Shown here piece by piece: positions 8,472 through 18,386 of a stretch of DNA of 64,000 nt. A model generated the notes under the pieces. That model had not been told where the DNA came from, searched no databases, and was given only the letters and a program-made list of their open reading frames with translations. Source of the DNA: Paraburkholderia phytofirmans PsJN. GTDB lineage: Bacteria; Pseudomonadota; Gammaproteobacteria; Burkholderiales; Burkholderiaceae. The translations under genes were made by a program, and so were the position numbers. The stretch covers positions 620,001-684,000 of the forward strand of contig NC_010681.1 in assembly GCF_000020125.1 (NCBI RefSeq), written 5' to 3'. Each line of letters starts with the position of its first letter. Within the stretch, counting starts at the first letter, position 1.

Positions 8472-9170
8472 ATGAGTTACGTATTTGCACCCGCACCGGT
8501 GGTCGCGGTGCCGGTTGTGGGGTCCAGCGAGCAGTTCGCGGTGCGTCGCATCTACTGTGTTGGCCGTAACTACGAGGCGCACGCGCGCGAGATGGGCCAC
8601 GATCCCGACCGCGAACCGCCGTTCTTCTTCGCCAAGCCGGCCGATGCCGTGCTGTGCGTCGCGCCCGGCGCCACTGGCGAGTTTCCGTATCCGTCGCTGT
8701 CGAAAAACGTCCACTTCGAGATGGAAATGGTGGCGGCGATCGGCAAGGGCGGCAAGAATATTCCGGTCGAGAGCGCGCTCGACCACGTGTACGGTTACGC
8801 GCTCGGTCTCGACATGACGCGCCGCGATCTGCAGGCCGAAGCGAAAAAGCTGGGCCGTCCCTGGGATACCGCGAAGGGCTTCGACCACTCGGCGCCGCTC
8901 GGCCCGATTCATCCGGCGGCGACGGTCGGCCATGTCGACAAGGGCGCGATCTGGCTGTCGGTGAACGGCGAGGAAAAGCAAAGCTCGGACGTGTCGCAAC
9001 TGATCTGGTCGGTGGCCGAGACGATCGCTTATCTGTCGACGCTGTTCGAACTGCAACCCGGCGACCTGATCTTCACCGGCACGCCGGAAGGCGTCGGCGC
9101 AGTGGTGTCGGGCGATCTGATGAAGGGTGGCGTGGATGGGCTCGGCGAGCTCTGCGTGCGCGTCGTCTGA
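8472..9170 (+). CDS. nagK: Fumarylpyruvate/fumarylacetoacetate hydrolase family protein
   Basis: 232-residue FAH-family hydrolase that cleaves a C-C bond in fumaryl-pyruvate-type diketo acids. The metal ligands are Glu83 and Glu85 of HFEMEM and Asp114 of [10 protein letters not shown]; Lys135 lies in the conserved AKGFD. The C-terminal FTGTPEGVG is intact. The ATG at 8472 follows GGAGAACGG. The next gene, 25 bases on, is a maleylpyruvate/maleylacetoacetate isomerase, so the pair fits the last two steps of gentisate degradation. The ring-cleaving dioxygenase is not nearby, so the exact substrate is inferred. Confidence 0.85.
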   Translation: MSYVFAPAPVVAVPVVGSSEQFAVRRIYCVGRNYEAHAREMGHDPDREPPFFFAKPADAVLCVAPGATGEFPYPSLSKNVHFEMEMVAAIGKGGKNIPVESALDHVYGYALGLDMTRRDLQAEAKKLGRPWDTAKGFDHSAPLGPIHPAATVGHVDKGAIWLSVNGEEKQSSDVSQLIWSVAETIAYLSTLFELQPGDLIFTGTPEGVGAVVSGDLMKGGVDGLGELCVRVV

Positions 9171-9195
9171 CGGCCGGTTGGGGGAGACAGAGAAC

Positions 9196-9840
9196 ATGAA
9201 GCTCTACAGCTATTTTCGTAGCTCGGCGTCTTATCGCGTGCGCATTGCGCTGAACGTGAAAAATCTGCCGTACGACTACGTGCCGGTGCATCTTGTGCGC
9301 GACGGCGGCGAGCAGTTGAAGCCCGAATACCGCAAGGTGAACGCCGACGGGATCGTGCCGACCTTCGTCGACGGCAATGACGTGATGCCGCAGTCGCTCG
9401 CGATCATCGAGTATCTGGAAGAGGTGCATCCCGAGCCGGCGCTTTTGCCGAAGGCGCCGGCCGATCGCGCGTATGTGCGGGCGCTGGCGTTGCAGGTGGC
9501 GTGCGAGATTCATCCGCTGAACAACCTGCGCGTGCTGAAGTATCTGAAGCACACACTGGGCGTCGACGATTATGCCAAGGACGCCTGGTACCGCCACTGG
9601 GTGGAAGCCGGATTCGCGACGTTCGAAACGCATCTGGCGGGCGATCCACGCACCGGCAAGCTGTGTTTCGGCGATACGCCGACCATTGCAGACACCTGTC
9701 TGATTCCGCAGGTGTTCAACGCGCAGCGCTTCAAGGTCGATACGACTAAGTTTCCGACCATTCAGCGCATCTACGACCATGCGATGCAACTCGACGCGTT
9801 TGCGCGCGCGGCGCCGGGCGCGCAGCCGGACGCTGAGTAA
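9196..9840 (+). CDS. maiA: Maleylacetoacetate/maleylpyruvate isomerase (zeta-class GST)
   Basis: 214-residue glutathione-dependent cis-trans isomerase of the zeta GST class. The N-terminal thioredoxin-like half carries the SSASYRVRIAL motif (residues 9-19), whose first Ser activates glutathione, and the cis-Pro loop NADGIVPTFVDG. The helical C-terminal half ends with QRIYDHAMQLDAF. It would convert maleylpyruvate or maleylacetoacetate to the fumaryl form, the substrate of the hydrolase encoded just upstream. GGGGAG precedes the ATG and a strong terminator follows. Confidence 0.88.
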   Translation: MKLYSYFRSSASYRVRIALNVKNLPYDYVPVHLVRDGGEQLKPEYRKVNADGIVPTFVDGNDVMPQSLAIIEYLEEVHPEPALLPKAPADRAYVRALALQVACEIHPLNNLRVLKYLKHTLGVDDYAKDAWYRHWVEAGFATFETHLAGDPRTGKLCFGDTPTIADTCLIPQVFNAQRFKVDTTKFPTIQRIYDHAMQLDAFARAAPGAQPDAE

Positions 9841-9868
9841 TTCGTGATCGTCGGGTAGCCGGGATGAC

Positions 9869-9897
9869 AAAAGGGCACTCCAAGGAGTGCCCTTTTT
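9869..9897 (+). terminator. Rho-independent terminator between maiA and ftsY
   Basis: A perfect nine-base-pair stem (GGGCACTCC / GGAGTGCCC) with a two-base loop as written, flanked by AAAA on the left and TTTTT on the right. It serves both convergent genes, maiA (plus) and ftsY (minus). Confidence 0.9.
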
Positions 9898-9938
9898 GCT
9901 GCCTAAGCCCGCGGCTTAAGCCGCGAACGCCGTGGCGC

Positions 9939-11099
9939 TCAGCCGCCCAGCAACGCGTCGGAGAACTCTTCCGCGCTGAACGGCTGCAAATCTTCGACTT
10001 TCTCGCCGACGCCGATGAAATACACCGGAATCGGACGCTGCCGCGCGATCGCGGCGAGAATGCCGCCCTTCGCCGTGCCGTCCAGTTTGGTGACGATCAG
10101 GCCGGTGAGGCCGAGCGCGTCGTCGAACGCCTTGACCTGCGCGAGCGCGTTCTGGCCGGTGTTGGCGTCGATCACCAGCAGCACCTCATGCGGCGCGCCG
10201 TCTTGCGCCTTGCCGATCACGCGCTTCACCTTGCGTAGTTCTTCCATGAGATGCAACTGGGTCGGCAGGCGGCCGGCCGTGTCCGCCATCATCACGTCGA
10301 TCTTGCGCGCACGCGCGGCGCCGACGGCGTCGAAGATTACCGCTGCCGGGTCGCCGCTTTCCTGCGAGACCACGGTCACGTTGTTGCGCTGACCCCAGAT
10401 GGCCAGTTGCTCGCGCGCCGCGGCGCGAAACGTGTCGCCCGCGGCCAGCAGCACGGATTGATCGAAACTCTGCAGATGCTTGGCGAGCTTGCCGATGCTG
10501 GTGGTTTTGCCCGCGCCGTTGACGCCGGCAATCATCATCACGAGCGGCTGCGCGCGGCCGAGCATGAGCGATTTTTCCAGCGGCTTGAGCAGGTCGACCA
10601 GCAACGTGCGCAGCGCGGTTTTGACCTGCTGCGGATCGACGAGGCGTTCGGCGCGCACTTTTTCGCGCAGCGCTTCGAGCAGGAATTCAGTGGCGTCGAC
10701 GCCCGCGTCCGACATCAGCAGCGCGGTTTCGAGCTCTTCGTACAAGTCTTCGTCAATCTTCGTGCCGACGAAAATGCCGGTCAGGTTCGAACTCGTCTTC
10801 GACAAGCCGGTCTTCAGACGGGTCAGCCACGAACGTTTTGCGCCCGCGTCCGGCAACGGCGGCGGGACGACTTCGACGGTTTCCTCAAGCGCAAATGCTT
10901 CAGGCTCGGGTTCGGGATCGATTGCCGACGGAGCGGCCACGGGCGGCGTGTCGACGCGAACCGGAGCCGCGGCCGGCACGACGGGCGCAGGCGCCTGCAC
11001 GGCGGCTGTGGGCGTCGAACCTTCCGGCGTGGTTTGCGACTCTTCTGGCGCGTTATCGGACTCTTTCGAACCCTTGAATCGTTTGAAAAAGCTGAACAT
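9939..11099 (-). CDS. ftsY: Signal recognition particle receptor FtsY
   Basis: SRP-receptor GTPase that docks ribosome-SRP complexes at the inner membrane for cotranslational insertion. 386 residues. The first ~95 are the acidic, Pro/Ala-rich A domain, starting MFSFFKRFKG. The N domain begins near SWLTRLKTGLSKT. The G domain carries [21 protein letters not shown] and TKLDGTAKGG. I chose the ATG at 11099 because MFSFFKRF is the family N-terminus; longer readings run into the rsmD promoter region. ftsX/ftsE are not adjacent. Confidence 0.96.
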   Translation of the reverse strand: MFSFFKRFKGSKESDNAPEESQTTPEGSTPTAAVQAPAPVVPAAAPVRVDTPPVAAPSAIDPEPEPEAFALEETVEVVPPPLPDAGAKRSWLTRLKTGLSKTSSNLTGIFVGTKIDEDLYEELETALLMSDAGVDATEFLLEALREKVRAERLVDPQQVKTALRTLLVDLLKPLEKSLMLGRAQPLVMMIAGVNGAGKTTSIGKLAKHLQSFDQSVLLAAGDTFRAAAREQLAIWGQRNNVTVVSQESGDPAAVIFDAVGAARARKIDVMMADTAGRLPTQLHLMEELRKVKRVIGKAQDGAPHEVLLVIDANTGQNALAQVKAFDDALGLTGLIVTKLDGTAKGGILAAIARQRPIPVYFIGVGEKVEDLQPFSAEEFSDALLGG

Positions 11100-11339
11100 G
11101 ATCTGGCGTGGTGAGAGCGCGCGCCGATGCGCGCAGCCGGCACAAGACCGGTGGGAGCGGCAGGCAGCGTTGCGATGCGGGATGCAAGGCGCTGGAAGCC
11201 GCACATTTTATCAGGCGCGCCGCCGGCCGTCGTATCGGCCGAACGGCCAGGCTGGACGCGGGGCGTCGCTGTGGTAACGTTGGCGCTCCGGCCCGCAATT
11301 TCGTCGTCGCGGGCGCTTCAATAACGTAATCGAAACTGC

Positions 11340-11954
11340 ATGCCCCGTTCCGCACCTTCACGCGCCCATGGCGCTTCGTCCAAAGGCGGCAAGCCGCACG
11401 CCATCCGTATCATCGGCGGCGACTGGAAGCGCACGCCTTTGCCCGTGCTCGATCTCGACGGCTTGCGCCCCACGCCCGATCGCGTGCGCGAGACGCTGTT
11501 CAACTGGCTCGGCCAGGACCTGGATGGCCAGCGCTGCCTCGATCTGTTCGCCGGCAGCGGCGCGCTGGGCTTCGAGGCGGCGTCGCGCGGCGCGGCACGG
11601 GTGTTGATGGTGGAGCGCAATGCGCGCGCCGCCGGCCAGTTGCGCGCGAACCAGGAACGCTTGTCGGCGCGCACGATCGAAATCGCTGAAGCAGACGGTT
11701 TGCGTCTTGCCGCGAGTCTCGCGCCCGGTTCGTTCGACGTCGTATTTCTCGATCCGCCGTTCGGCGACGATCTGCTCGGCAAAGCGCTGACGCTGGCGGC
11801 ACCGCTCGTCGCCGCTGACGGATTTCTGTATGTAGAAGCGGGCGATGCGCTCGAGCTTGCTGGAAACGAGGCGCTCGCCGGTTGGGAAATCGTGCGGCAA
11901 GGTAAAGCGGGCGCTGTCCACTTTCATTTGCTGCAGCGCGAAAATAAGGAATAA
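11340..11954 (+). CDS. rsmD: 16S rRNA (guanine-966-N2)-methyltransferase
   Basis: 204-residue SAM-dependent methyltransferase that modifies G966 of 16S rRNA in the assembled small subunit. The SAM site CLDLFAGSGALGFEAASRGA is at residues 66-85 and the catalytic DPPF motif of N-methylases at 138-141. The N-terminal RIIGGDWKRTPLP and RPTPDRVRETLFNWL are family hallmarks. It is divergent from ftsY and is followed after 112 bases by coaD, a common bacterial pairing. Confidence 0.95.
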   Translation: MPRSAPSRAHGASSKGGKPHAIRIIGGDWKRTPLPVLDLDGLRPTPDRVRETLFNWLGQDLDGQRCLDLFAGSGALGFEAASRGAARVLMVERNARAAGQLRANQERLSARTIEIAEADGLRLAASLAPGSFDVVFLDPPFGDDLLGKALTLAAPLVAADGFLYVEAGDALELAGNEALAGWEIVRQGKAGAVHFHLLQRENKE

Positions 11955-12066
11955 TGCGCGTTCCAAAACAAGCGCCGGGCGGTTTGCCGTCACGTGTGCG
12001 GTCGGTGCCAAATGCGTCGCGTGGACGCTTTGACGTGCCCCTTTGTCTGAAGAGAGGAGAAGTCTC

Positions 12067-12582
12067 ATGGTAGTCGCCGTGTACCCGGGCACGTTCGACC
12101 CGCTGACGCGCGGTCACGAAGACCTCGTTCGGCGCGCGTCGAGCATTTTCGACACGCTGGTGGTCGGCGTTGCCGATAGCCGCAACAAGAAGCCTTTTTT
12201 CACGCTCGAAGAGCGTCTCGACATCGCTCACGAAGTGCTCGGGCACTACCCGAACGTTCAGGTGATGAGCTTCAAGGGGCTATTGAAGGATTTCGTGCGC
12301 ACCAATAACGCGCGCGTGATCGTGCGCGGCCTGCGAGCCGTGTCGGACTTCGAATATGAGTTCCAGATGGCCGGCATGAATCGCTATTTGCTGCCTGACG
12401 TCGAAACCATGTTCATGACGCCGTCCGATCAGTACCAGTTCATCTCGGGCACGATCGTGCGTGAAATTGCGCAACTCGGCGGCGATGTCAGCAAGTTCGT
12501 GTTCCCGTCGGTCGAGAAATGGTTGACGGAAAAGGTCGCCGCGATGGATCCGGCGAGCGGCGCGTCGGCGGGACAACCGTAA
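12067..12582 (+). CDS. coaD: Phosphopantetheine adenylyltransferase
   Basis: 171-residue nucleotidyltransferase catalysing the fourth step of coenzyme A synthesis: 4'-phosphopantetheine plus ATP gives dephospho-CoA. It has the N-terminal [12 protein letters not shown] with the TxGH motif at residues 14-17 and the C-terminal [10 protein letters not shown]. The ATG at 12067 follows GAGGAG; an in-frame ATG eight codons upstream is less likely. Length is typical for the family (about 160-170). Confidence 0.96.
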   Translation: MVVAVYPGTFDPLTRGHEDLVRRASSIFDTLVVGVADSRNKKPFFTLEERLDIAHEVLGHYPNVQVMSFKGLLKDFVRTNNARVIVRGLRAVSDFEYEFQMAGMNRYLLPDVETMFMTPSDQYQFISGTIVREIAQLGGDVSKFVFPSVEKWLTEKVAAMDPASGASAGQP

Positions 12583-12633
12583 CCGGCGTAAACTGTCGGT
12601 TCGACGGATAAAAGCCGGCTGCGGCCGGCGTGA

Positions 12634-12903
<270 letters not shown>

Positions 12904-12915
12904 GGTACGAAGTCT

Positions 12916-12953
12916 AAAAAAACGGCGAGGCTTTTATGCCTCGCCGTTTTTTT
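12916..12953 (+). terminator. Rho-independent terminator between ferredoxin gene and hisC
   Basis: AACGGCGAGGC / GCCTCGCCGTT stem with a short loop, seven A on the left and seven T on the right. It is bidirectional and ends both the ferredoxin gene and hisC. Confidence 0.92.
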
Positions 12954-12980
12954 GGGGGGCAGTGACGCTTTTACGCGGTC

Positions 12981-14060
12981 CTATCCCACGTACGCGCTGA
13001 AGATCTCGCGCAACGCGTCCAGCAGAACGTCGCATTCGGCGTCGGTGCCGACCGAGATTCGCAGATGCTGGTCGATGCGCGGCGCCTTGAAATGGCGCAC
13101 GAAAATCTCCTTTTCCCTCAGTCGCAGTACGAGCGTTGCGGCGTCGTAGCCCTCATGGCGAGCGAACAGCAGATTCGCCGCCGACGGCACCACCTCGAAG
13201 CCCAACGCCGTCAGCCCCGCGGCCAATCGCTCGCGGCTTGCCATGACTTTGGCGCAGGTGTCGCGAAACCACGCGTCGTCTTCGTACGCCGCCGCGGCGG
13301 CGACTTGCGCGAGACGGTCCAGCGGATACGAGTTGAAGCTGTCCTTCACGCGGTTCAGCGCGCCGATCAACTCCCGGTTGCCGAACGCAAAGCCGACGCG
13401 CATTCCTGCCAGCGAACGCGACTTCGACACGGTCTGAACGACCAGCAGATTCGGATAGCGGTCGATCAGACAGATGGCCGATTCGGCGCCGAAATCCACG
13501 TAGGCTTCGTCGATCACCACGACGGAATCGGGATTGCTCGCCACCAGACGCTCGATATCGGCGAGCGGCAGCGGACGGCCGGTCGGCGCATTCGGATTCG
13601 GGAACAGGATGCCGCCATTCGGCGACTTATAGTCGTCGACGTTGATCGCAAAGCTGTCGTCGAGCGGAACGGTCCGGTAGTCGACCTCGAAAAGTCGCGC
13701 GTACGTCGGATAGAAGCTGTACGTGATGTCCGGAAACAGCAGAGGTTTGTCGTGCTTGAGCAAGGCCTGAAACGTGAGTGCCAGCACTTCGTCCGAGCCG
13801 TTGCCGGCAAACACCTGTTCCGCGCGAATGCCGTGGTACGCGGCAACCGTTTCGCGGAGCTTTTGCGCCGTCGGATCGGGGTAGCGCCGCAGCGAATCGG
13901 CCGCGTCGCCGAGTTCCTGCCGGATCGCCTCGAGCACTCGCGGCGACGGCGGATACGGATTCTCGTTGGTATTCAGCTTGACCGGATGCGCGACCACGGG
14001 CTGCTCGCCCGGCACATACGGCGTTAGACGGTGAACGATATCACTCCAATAGCGGCTCAA
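12981..14060 (-). CDS. hisC: Histidinol-phosphate aminotransferase
   Basis: 359-residue PLP-dependent class I/II aminotransferase of histidine synthesis, interconverting imidazole acetol phosphate and histidinol phosphate. It has the N-terminal [18 protein letters not shown] at 87-92, FPNPNAPTG at 153-161, and the Schiff-base lysine Lys213 in [10 protein letters not shown]. It is not among other his genes, so it may be a second copy with relaxed specificity, e.g. toward aromatic amino acids. The residues seen do not separate these. Confidence 0.88.
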   Translation of the reverse strand: MSRYWSDIVHRLTPYVPGEQPVVAHPVKLNTNENPYPPSPRVLEAIRQELGDAADSLRRYPDPTAQKLRETVAAYHGIRAEQVFAGNGSDEVLALTFQALLKHDKPLLFPDITYSFYPTYARLFEVDYRTVPLDDSFAINVDDYKSPNGGILFPNPNAPTGRPLPLADIERLVASNPDSVVVIDEAYVDFGAESAICLIDRYPNLLVVQTVSKSRSLAGMRVGFAFGNRELIGALNRVKDSFNSYPLDRLAQVAAAAAYEDDAWFRDTCAKVMASRERLAAGLTALGFEVVPSAANLLFARHEGYDAATLVLRLREKEIFVRHFKAPRIDQHLRISVGTDAECDVLLDALREIFSAYVG

Positions 14061-14128
14061 GCGATTCTCCTCCCAACAAGATTGTTGCTGCCGATGGCGT
14101 TACGGCAACCCGGTTCCAGCTGGACAGT

Positions 14129-14731
14129 CTACGGATTGCGATGCAGTTGCATCATCGCGCGTTCCAGCTCGCCCTTGATGATTTGCGGCATGACGGCGAG
14201 CCCGCGCTCGATCGAAGCATCGATCACGTCCTGTTCTTCCCGGCGCGGCGGCTTCAGCACGTAGTTGGCGACGTCGGGCTTGGCGCCGGCGCGCGCGCTC
14301 TCTGGAATCAGGTCCCGCGGATGGCCGATGCCGATCCGCAGCCGCCAGTACTGCTGCGACGACAGATGCGCGGTGATGTCCTTCAACCCATTGTGTCCGC
14401 CGCTGCCACCGCCGAGCTTGAGTTTGATGCTGCCGGGCGGCAGGTCGAGCTCGTCGTGCGCGACCAGAATTTCGTCGGGGAGAATCTTGAAGAACTGCGC
14501 AACTGCCACGACCGATTGGCCCGAACGGTTCATATACGTCTGCGGTTCCAGCAGATGCACTTCTTCGCCGTGCAGCCGCGCTTTGGCATAGAAGCCATGG
14601 AAACGCCGCTCGTCGCGCAACGTCGTGCCTGCTTCGCGCGCCAGTTGATCGACCAGCCAGAAGCCGGCGTTGTGGCGCGTCGCGGTGTATTCGGCGCCCG
14701 GATTGCCGAGGCCGACGATCAGCTTGATCAT
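14129..14731 (-). CDS. pth: Peptidyl-tRNA hydrolase
   Basis: 200-residue hydrolase that releases peptides from prematurely dissociated peptidyl-tRNA. It has the N-terminal [19 protein letters not shown] with catalytic His20 and Asn10, and [12 protein letters not shown] and [11 protein letters not shown] with the catalytic-site Asp. I used [10 protein letters not shown] (14731) as the start; an upstream ATG at 14788 would run through the rplY terminator. It lies downstream of rplY, the common order in proteobacteria. Confidence 0.96.
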   Translation of the reverse strand: MIKLIVGLGNPGAEYTATRHNAGFWLVDQLAREAGTTLRDERRFHGFYAKARLHGEEVHLLEPQTYMNRSGQSVVAVAQFFKILPDEILVAHDELDLPPGSIKLKLGGGSGGHNGLKDITAHLSSQQYWRLRIGIGHPRDLIPESARAGAKPDVANYVLKPPRREEQDVIDASIERGLAVMPQIIKGELERAMMQLHRNP

Positions 14732-14786
14732 GTTTGCGTAGGTCCGTCTGGCCTGGAAGCTGAACGCAGCCGGGCCGAAAAAAACC

Positions 14787-14820
14787 AAAAAAAAACCCGC
14801 CGGGGCGAACCTCGGCGGGT
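14787..14820 (-). terminator. Rho-independent terminator of rplY
   Basis: On the minus strand ACCCGCCGAGG pairs with CCGGCGGGT, followed by nine T. It separates rplY from pth, so pth probably has its own promoter or depends on read-through. Confidence 0.85.
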
Positions 14821-14881
14821 CACATCGACCGTTTCATTGAAACGGATCGAGAGGATTTCTTGCTCTTTGCCTGAGGCGCCC

Positions 14882-15502
14882 TTAAGCAGCCGGCGTTTCG
14901 CCTTCGCCTGCAGCAGCAGCGTCGCCTTCAGCGATTGCGCCAGCCGGGATCGTTGCAGCAGCGACCACCGGGTTTTCTGCTTCGACGTGAGCAACCAGCG
15001 ACACACCTGCCGGCAGCTTGATGTCTTTAGCATGGACCGAGTGACCTGCTTCGATCGTCGCCAGATCGACTTCGAGGAATTCCGGCAGTGCCGACGGCAG
15101 GCACTCGATTTCGATTTCGTTGATGACGTGCGAGATCACCGCGCTCGACAGCTTCACTGCCGGGTTCGATTCCTGGTTCATGAAGTGCAGCGGCACCTTG
15201 GTGTGCAGCTTCTTCTTCGCGTCGACACGTTGGAAGTCCACGTGCAGCACGAGCTGACGGAACGGGTGGTATTGCACGTCGCGCAGCAGAACCTGTTGCG
15301 ACTTGCCTGCCACTTCCAGATCGAGAATCGACGAGTGGAAAACTTCTTTCTTCAGCGCGTGCCACAGCGCGTTGTGGTCCAGTTCGACCAATTGCGTTTC
15401 AGCACCAGCGCCATATACGATGCCCGGGGTCTTGCCCGAGTTACGCAGGCGGCGGCTCGCACCCGTACCTTGCAAAGAACGCTCGAAAGCGACTACTTTC
15501 AT
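14882..15502 (-). CDS. rplY: 50S ribosomal protein bL25, long CTC-type
   Basis: 206-residue 5S-rRNA-binding ribosomal protein. The N-terminal L25 domain (about residues 1-95; [19 protein letters not shown]) is followed by the TL5/CTC beta domain (about 96-190; [31 protein letters not shown]). A short Ala/Glu/Gly tail ends the protein. The start at 15502 follows GGAGATTCAAA; an ATG six codons upstream has no ribosome site. It lies downstream of prs, the usual proteobacterial order. Confidence 0.96.
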   Translation of the reverse strand: MKVVAFERSLQGTGASRRLRNSGKTPGIVYGAGAETQLVELDHNALWHALKKEVFHSSILDLEVAGKSQQVLLRDVQYHPFRQLVLHVDFQRVDAKKKLHTKVPLHFMNQESNPAVKLSSAVISHVINEIEIECLPSALPEFLEVDLATIEAGHSVHAKDIKLPAGVSLVAHVEAENPVVAAATIPAGAIAEGDAAAAGEGETPAA

Positions 15503-15538
15503 TTTGAATCTCCAATGCACTGCCCGCGACCAGGCAGT

Positions 15539-15575
15539 AAAAACGGGGCCTCCAAGCCAGATGGCTGAGGCCCCA
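15539..15575 (-). terminator. Hairpin with T-run between prs and rplY
   Basis: On the minus strand GGGGCCTC, a 14-base loop and GAGGCCCC form a stem, then a G and TTTTT. It is likely a partial terminator for prs. Since rplY begins only 37 bases further on, it could also take part in rplY leader control. Confidence 0.7.
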
Positions 15576-15665
15576 GAGCTGCGGCACGAACCTTCGTTCG
15601 TTCATGCCGATTGTGCAAAAGCGCAGTGTGCCGCGTAAAGCGGCGCGCTGCGCCTTCGCAAATAC

Positions 15666-16622
15666 TTAACTTTCAGCGAACAGCGACATCACCGAATCGC
15701 CGCGGCGAATCCGCGAGAACGTTTCGGCAAGCAGGCCGGCGCTGGTCAGCGAACGGATCTTCGCGCACGAGCGGGCTTCGTCACCGAGCGGGATCGTATC
15801 CGTGACAACGAGTGCGTCGAGTGCGGAAGCGGCGATACGCTCGCCTGCGCCACCCGACAGAACCGGGTGCGTGGCGTACGCAAACACCTGCTTCGCGCCA
15901 CGTTCCTTCAAAACTTGTGCTGCCTTGCAGAGCGTGCCGGCGGTGTCGACCATGTCGTCCATGATCACGCAGGTACGGCCTTCGACTTCACCGATGATGT
16001 TCATCACTTCGGCAACGTTCGCCTTCGGGCGGCGTTTGTCGATGATCGCGAGATCGCAATTCAGTTGCTTGGCCAAAGCCCGGGCACGCACCACGCCGCC
16101 GACGTCCGGCGAAACGACCAGCAGGTTCTCGTAGTTCTGCTTGCGCAGATCGCCGAGCAGCACGGGCGTAGCGTAGATGTTGTCGACCGGAATGTCGAAG
16201 AAGCCTTGAATCTGGTCGGCGTGCAGATCCATCGTAATGATCCGCTCGACGCCGGCGATTTCCAGCATGTTCGCCACGATCTTCGCCGAGATGGCGACGC
16301 GCGCGGAACGCGGGCGACGATCTTGACGGGCATAACCGAAGTAGGGGATGGCTGCGGTGATCCGGCCGGCGGATGCGCGCTTGAGCGCATCGACCATGAT
16401 CATCAGTTCCATCAGATTGTCGTTCGCCGGTGCGCATGTGGACTGCAGGACGAAGACATCCTTGCCACGCACGTTTTCCTGAATCTCGACTTGGATTTCA
16501 CCGTCCGAGAAACGGCTAACCATTGCTTTGCCGAGGGGAATACCGAGGATTTTGACGACTTCCTGTGCAAGCGCGGGATTTGCGTTGCCAGTAAAAACCA
16601 TCAGGCCGTCATGGCTGCTCAT
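15666..16622 (-). CDS. prs: Ribose-phosphate pyrophosphokinase
   Basis: 318-residue PRPP synthetase, converting ribose 5-phosphate and ATP to PRPP for nucleotide, His and Trp synthesis. The ATP-side [10 protein letters not shown] is at 99-108, the metal-binding [18 protein letters not shown] at 131-148, and the PRPP-binding [11 protein letters not shown] at 221-231. Length matches the family (about 315). The tRNA-Gln gene lies 45 bases upstream on the same strand, so both may share the ispE transcript. Confidence 0.97.
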   Translation of the reverse strand: MSSHDGLMVFTGNANPALAQEVVKILGIPLGKAMVSRFSDGEIQVEIQENVRGKDVFVLQSTCAPANDNLMELMIMVDALKRASAGRITAAIPYFGYARQDRRPRSARVAISAKIVANMLEIAGVERIITMDLHADQIQGFFDIPVDNIYATPVLLGDLRKQNYENLLVVSPDVGGVVRARALAKQLNCDLAIIDKRRPKANVAEVMNIIGEVEGRTCVIMDDMVDTAGTLCKAAQVLKERGAKQVFAYATHPVLSGGAGERIAASALDALVVTDTIPLGDEARSCAKIRSLTSAGLLAETFSRIRRGDSVMSLFAES

Positions 16623-16667
16623 CGTGCACCTACTTCAGGCTGGGGGCGAGGGAAATGCGAGAATTTT

Positions 16668-16744
16668 TGGCAGGGGAGGAAGGAGTCGAACCTTCGAATG
16701 CCGGAATCAAAATCCGGTGCCTTAACCAACTTGGCGACTCCCCT
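16668..16744 (-). tRNA. tRNA-Gln (anticodon TTG)
   Basis: A 77-base cloverleaf with encoded CCA. The acceptor stem is AGGGGAG / CTCCCCT. The anticodon arm CCGGA-TTTTGAT-TCCGG gives anticodon TTG. The T arm AAGG-TTCGACT-CCTT is intact. It is located between ispE and prs, as commonly seen in Burkholderiales. Confidence 0.96.
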
Positions 16745-16793
16745 ACACTAACTTTGAGCTTCACCGAACGAGGAGCGTTCGACGATGCAAAAC

Positions 16794-17675
16794 TTATGAC
16801 GCGAAAGTAAAGAGTGGATGCTGATCGAGACTTGCAGTCACTGCGCTGTTCCATTCGGCTGGCAGTTTGGCTTGCGCCGCTTCTGCTTCAGCTTTACTGC
16901 GGAACGCGGCAAAAACACTTGCACCTGATCCAGACATCCGCGCTGGCGCGACGTTTTCAAACCATCGCAACACTTGCGCTACTTCCGCGTATTTTCCTAC
17001 GACAACCTGCTGCATGTCATTGCGGCCGAAACTTTCTGGCCATTCAGTGTTGCAGCTAAGTTCTGCAGGAAAGTCCGTAATTGTGAGGGGTTTTGAATCT
17101 CTTGTCAACGCTTTTTCAGAAAAAATCGCTGCAGTCGGAACATGAACCCTCGGCGTCACTACTAAGAAATGGCGCGGCGGCAATTGTACAACGTCTAAAG
17201 CTTCTCCGACACCCTGGGCGAACGCATTTTTTCCGAAAACAAAAAACGGCACATCGGCGCCAAGTTTCAATGCCAGCGCCTGCAATTCGAGGCGCGGCAG
17301 ATTGAGCTTCCACAAACGATTCAGGGCGAGCAGCGTCGTCGCAGCATCAGAGCTGCCGCCGCCAAGGCCGGCGCCCATCGGCAGCCGCTTGTCGATTTCG
17401 ATATCGACGCCTTCAGGCGAGCCCGTATGCGCTTTGAGCAGTGTCGCGGCGCGCACGGTCAGGTCGTGTTCCGGCGGCACGTCGGCGATTTCGGTGCTGC
17501 GCGTGATGAGTCCGTCGTCACGTCGCGTGAAGTGCAGCGTGTCGCCCCAGTCGAGCAACTGGAAGACCGTTTGCAGCGTGTGATAGCCATCAGGCCGGCG
17601 GCCGGTGATGTGCAGGAAGAGGTTGAGTTTCGCTGGAGCGAGGCAATCGCGCAGCGAATCGGTCGTTTCAATCAT
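16794..17675 (-). CDS. ispE: 4-diphosphocytidyl-2-C-methyl-D-erythritol kinase
   Basis: 293-residue GHMP kinase of the MEP isoprenoid pathway, phosphorylating the 2-hydroxyl of CDP-methylerythritol. [21 protein letters not shown] near the N-terminus includes Lys16. The ATP-binding [15 protein letters not shown] is at about 98-112, and the C-terminal [14 protein letters not shown] closes the site. I chose [11 protein letters not shown] as the start by family length; an ATG five codons upstream is also possible and neither has a clear ribosome site. It follows lolB by 78 bases, a conserved order. Confidence 0.94.
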   Translation of the reverse strand: MIETTDSLRDCLAPAKLNLFLHITGRRPDGYHTLQTVFQLLDWGDTLHFTRRDDGLITRSTEIADVPPEHDLTVRAATLLKAHTGSPEGVDIEIDKRLPMGAGLGGGSSDAATTLLALNRLWKLNLPRLELQALALKLGADVPFFVFGKNAFAQGVGEALDVVQLPPRHFLVVTPRVHVPTAAIFSEKALTRDSKPLTITDFPAELSCNTEWPESFGRNDMQQVVVGKYAEVAQVLRWFENVAPARMSGSGASVFAAFRSKAEAEAAQAKLPAEWNSAVTASLDQHPLFTFAS

Positions 17676-17753
17676 GAGTCGAGGCTGCATGCGCCAGATG
17701 GCGCCGAAGAAGCGGCAAGGTCGCGCGCGAAAAAGTGAGTGAGGTGGCGCGGG

Positions 17754-18386
17754 TTACTGATCCAGCACGAGCTTGATGTCGAGCGGCGGTTCCGAACGAC
17801 TCAGGTTGACTCGCTTCACGCCGATTGCCGGCGCGTCGGCATAAGCCAGATAGTCGATTGTCCAGCCGTCCTGTGTGATTTGTTTCAGCCGCGACGGTTG
17901 CTCGGGATCCTTCTCGGTCCTGGCGCGCGAAGTGGGCGCCGGCGACGGTTGAAGCCAATAGCGCAGCCCTTCGACCGGCAACGCGAAGCCGAGCGCATTC
18001 TGCATCAGCGTGGAGACGTTATCCGCGGTGAGCGGCTGGCGGTTCGGCAGCTCCAGCGTTGCCGAAGCCGGCGACGACGTCACCACCGCCAGCGTCTGGC
18101 CGAGCGGGTTGCGCAACTGCAGGGTCACGGTGTCGCCGGTTTCCTGCCAGGTGAAGTTGCCGTAAGCGTTGCGCTGCTGGCCGTTCTGATCGTTGTACTG
18201 AACCGCGAAACGGCCCTGGTAAGCACGGCTAGTCTGCGCGGTGACGGAGGTCGCGGCATTCGACGTGGACGGCCCTTGCGGTTTGACCGACGCACAACCG
18301 GCCAAGGCGACCACCGCTGCCGCAGTGAAAGCGAGCGCCGCGCCGCGCGGTGCCCGGGGAAAATAAATCAGACGGGAAAGACGCAT
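17754..18386 (-). CDS. lolB: Outer membrane lipoprotein receptor LolB
   Basis: 210-residue lipoprotein that accepts lipoproteins from LolA and inserts them in the outer membrane. The lipobox VVALAGC places the lipidated Cys at residue 31. The body has YQGRFAVQYN, GNFTWQETGDTVTLQLRNPLGQT and IDYLAY motifs of the family. The start codon overlaps the stop of the upstream TPR gene by one base (TGATG), so translation is probably coupled. Confidence 0.92.
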   Translation of the reverse strand: MRLSRLIYFPRAPRGAALAFTAAAVVALAGCASVKPQGPSTSNAATSVTAQTSRAYQGRFAVQYNDQNGQQRNAYGNFTWQETGDTVTLQLRNPLGQTLAVVTSSPASATLELPNRQPLTADNVSTLMQNALGFALPVEGLRYWLQPSPAPTSRARTEKDPEQPSRLKQITQDGWTIDYLAYADAPAIGVKRVNLSRSEPPLDIKLVLDQ

